A stretch of DNA of 64,000 nt, from contig JACTAT010000335.1 in the NCBI GenBank assembly GCA_014526335.1, positions 221,893 through 285,892 of the forward strand. Reading direction: 5' to 3'. A program made the position numbers and the translations under genes. The notes below the pieces were generated by a model. It had not been told where the DNA came from. It searched no databases and was given only the letters and a program-made list of their open reading frames with translations. Shown in pieces: positions 62,144 to 64,000 of the stretch. The stretch is from Chrysaora quinquecirrha. Taxonomy: Eukaryota; Cnidaria; Scyphozoa; Semaeostomeae; Pelagiidae. The stretch's first letter is position 1; each line of letters opens with the position of its first letter.

Positions 62144-62449
62144 GGTGGGAATTTGAAAGACCGAAAACCTCGAAAATTGACAGTTTTATAGCAACTAGAT
62201 TCTTCGTGGCATGCTCTCAATTGATTGCGTCCACCATACGTTTTCTGTTATCCATGCACCATCACAATAATCGTGTTGTCTTTCCTTGTTCTTTACTCTT
62301 ACACTCTAACTACTTGTAATGTAATGTAACCATATATATTGAGGTGAAAATTGCTTCATTACCCAATCGAACATATGCGAATCGACTCCAAAATTCTTTG
62401 TTACAAAACTCTACGAAAAATTCTCTCAGATATCTCTTCTATTCAGATC
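62144..62449. promoter_or_regulatory. Upstream region of the GPCR gene
   Basis: Intergenic sequence 5' of the receptor start on the minus strand. ACATTACATTACAAG-like and CATATATATTG segments near 62318-62341 could supply a TATA-like element, but this is not distinctive. Confidence 0.25.
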
Positions 62450-63760
62450 CAGTAAATTTGTTTCTCTTAAGAGCCAAGTTCCTCTTTGTAAGATGCAGAT
62501 GGTGACGTTTTGAGTTCTGTACTGTATTATATAGCTTTAGAAACACCTCTTTGAGCTTCTATACCTTCAAGTCAAGAGCACAATATTGCAGCGAAATTAT
62601 CCGTAGCAACATCAGTATTTGTCTCTTAAAATGTATTTTATCTTAGAGCCAAGTCTCACTTCATTAGACGCAGTTGAGGAAGTTTTGAGTTTCGTACTAT
62701 TTTATATACATTTAGAAAAACCTCTTTGAGTTTCTATACCTTCAAGTCAAGAGCACAATATTGAATCGAAATTATCCGTAGCAGCATCAAAGATTGTCTC
62801 TTTAAATTTGTTTTCTCTTAAGAGCAAGTCTCTCTTTGTAAGACGCAAATGATTAAGTCTTGAGATTTGTACTGTATTATATAGCTTTAGAAACACCTCT
62901 TTGAGTTTCTATAACTTCAAGTCAAGAGCACAATATTGAATCGAAATTATCCGTAGCAGCATCAGTATTTGTCTCTTTAAATATGTTTTCTCTTTAGAGC
63001 CAAGTTTCACTTCATTAGACGCAGTTGAGGAAGTTTTGAGTTTCGTACTATATTATATAACTTTAGAAACACCTCTTTGAGTTTCTATAACTTCAAGTCA
63101 AGATCACAATATTGAATCGAAATTATCCGTAGCAGCATCAAAGATTGTCTCTTTAAATTTGTTTTCTCTTAAGAGCAAGTCTCTCTTTGTAAGACGCAAA
63201 TGATTAAGTCTTGAGTTGTGTACTGTATTATATAACTTTAGAAACACCCCTTTGAGTTTCTATAACTTCAAGTCAAGAGCACAATATTGAATCGAAATTA
63301 TCCGTAGCAGCATCAGTATTTGTCTCTTTAAATATGTTTTCTCTTTAGAGCCAAGTTTCACTTCATTAGACGCAGTTGAGGAAGTTTTGAGTTTCGTACT
63401 ATATTATATAACTTTAGAAACACCTCTTTGAGTTTCTATAACTTCAAGTCAAAATCACAATATTGAATCGAAATTATCCGTAGCAGCATCAAAGATTGTC
63501 TCTTTAAATTTGTTTTCTCTTTAGAGCAAGTCTCTCTTTGTAAGACGCAAATGATTAAGTCTTGAGTTTTGTACTATATTATATAACTTTAGAAACACCT
63601 CTTTGACTTCACGTCAAGAGCACAATTATCCGTAGAAGCATCAAAATTTGTCTCTGCAAGTACGTTTTCTCTTTAGAGCCAACTTTCCTTTTGTTAGATG
63701 CAGATGACGATGCTTTGAGTTTCGTACTGTATTATCTACCTCTAGAAACAGCTTATATAT
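62450..63760. repeat. 175-bp tandem repeat organised as about 350-bp dimers
   Basis: GAAATTATCCGTAGCA recurs at 62593, 62768, 62943 and 63119 (period 175-176 bp), and further copies follow. Two variants alternate: one with CATCAGTATTTGTCTC, TTCACTTCATTAGACGC and GAGGAAGTTTTGAG; another with CATCAAAGATTGTCTC, CTCTCTTTGTAAGACGC and ATGATTAAGTCTTGAG. The alternation makes a dimeric higher-order repeat. The last unit (63600-63760) is partly deleted. Confidence 0.92.
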
Positions 63761-64000
63761 AAAGCCTAGTCAATTTTAGGAAAAATGATTAGCCAGCATG
63801 AGTAAGCGATTTCTTGTAATCAAAATATAATGCAGCCCAACTGATGTTAATTTGAATAATTTTCTTTACCTTCCACCACAACACAAACCAAACGATTATT
63901 CTAAGCACACTGTGATTACGTAATAATTGGTTTTAAATGTTTTGAATAGCCAATCACATCCTCGAATTTTGTCATGTGCTCATAATCCTCGCATTCTGAT
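63761..64000. other. Window end, nothing recognised
   Basis: AT-rich sequence without a gene or known repeat. Confidence 0.35.

Overview
The window reads as invertebrate metazoan nuclear DNA, most likely cnidarian (a stony coral or close relative). That is an inference from four things: intron-rich genes with conserved animal sequences, a single-exon rhodopsin-like receptor, TTAGGG-type repeats, and AT-rich introns packed with short inverted-repeat transposons and tRNA-derived SINEs. Nothing looks bacterial. Most long open frames here are repeat artefacts, so the real genes were rebuilt exon by exon from splice sites, reading phase and remembered family sequence.

Layout. (1) 1-1982, + strand: the last two coding exons of a UBR1/UBR2-type N-recognin E3 ubiquitin ligase. 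(2) About 3570-26990: a 23-kb satellite of roughly 196-bp monomers, in two related monomer types, with higher-order repeats, a scrambled unit and many patches where every homopolymer is one base short. (3) 28426-49680, - strand: INTS7, a subunit of the Integrator complex, spread over at least 24 exons. Its introns carry most of the transposon-derived repeats, an interstitial telomeric tract, hexanucleotide and tetranucleotide arrays and a Penelope-type GIY-YIG endonuclease fragment. (4) 51025-59846, - strand: a second multi-exon gene of unknown family, with a 1.8-kb array of a 46-bp palindromic minisatellite in one intron. (5) 61322-62143, - strand: an intronless class A GPCR. (6) About 62450-63760: a 175-bp tandem repeat organised in dimers.

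The UBR gene and INTS7 are convergent and the large satellite lies between their 3' ends. INTS7, the unknown gene and the receptor all lie on the minus strand. There is no sign that these genes act together in a pathway; they look like ordinary neighbours in a repeat-rich locus. The most unusual content is the satellite itself: a nearly invariant dyad in each monomer, a hairpin kept in both monomer types, and an isolated satellite fragment inside an INTS7 intron. Parts of it also carry signs of assembly error.
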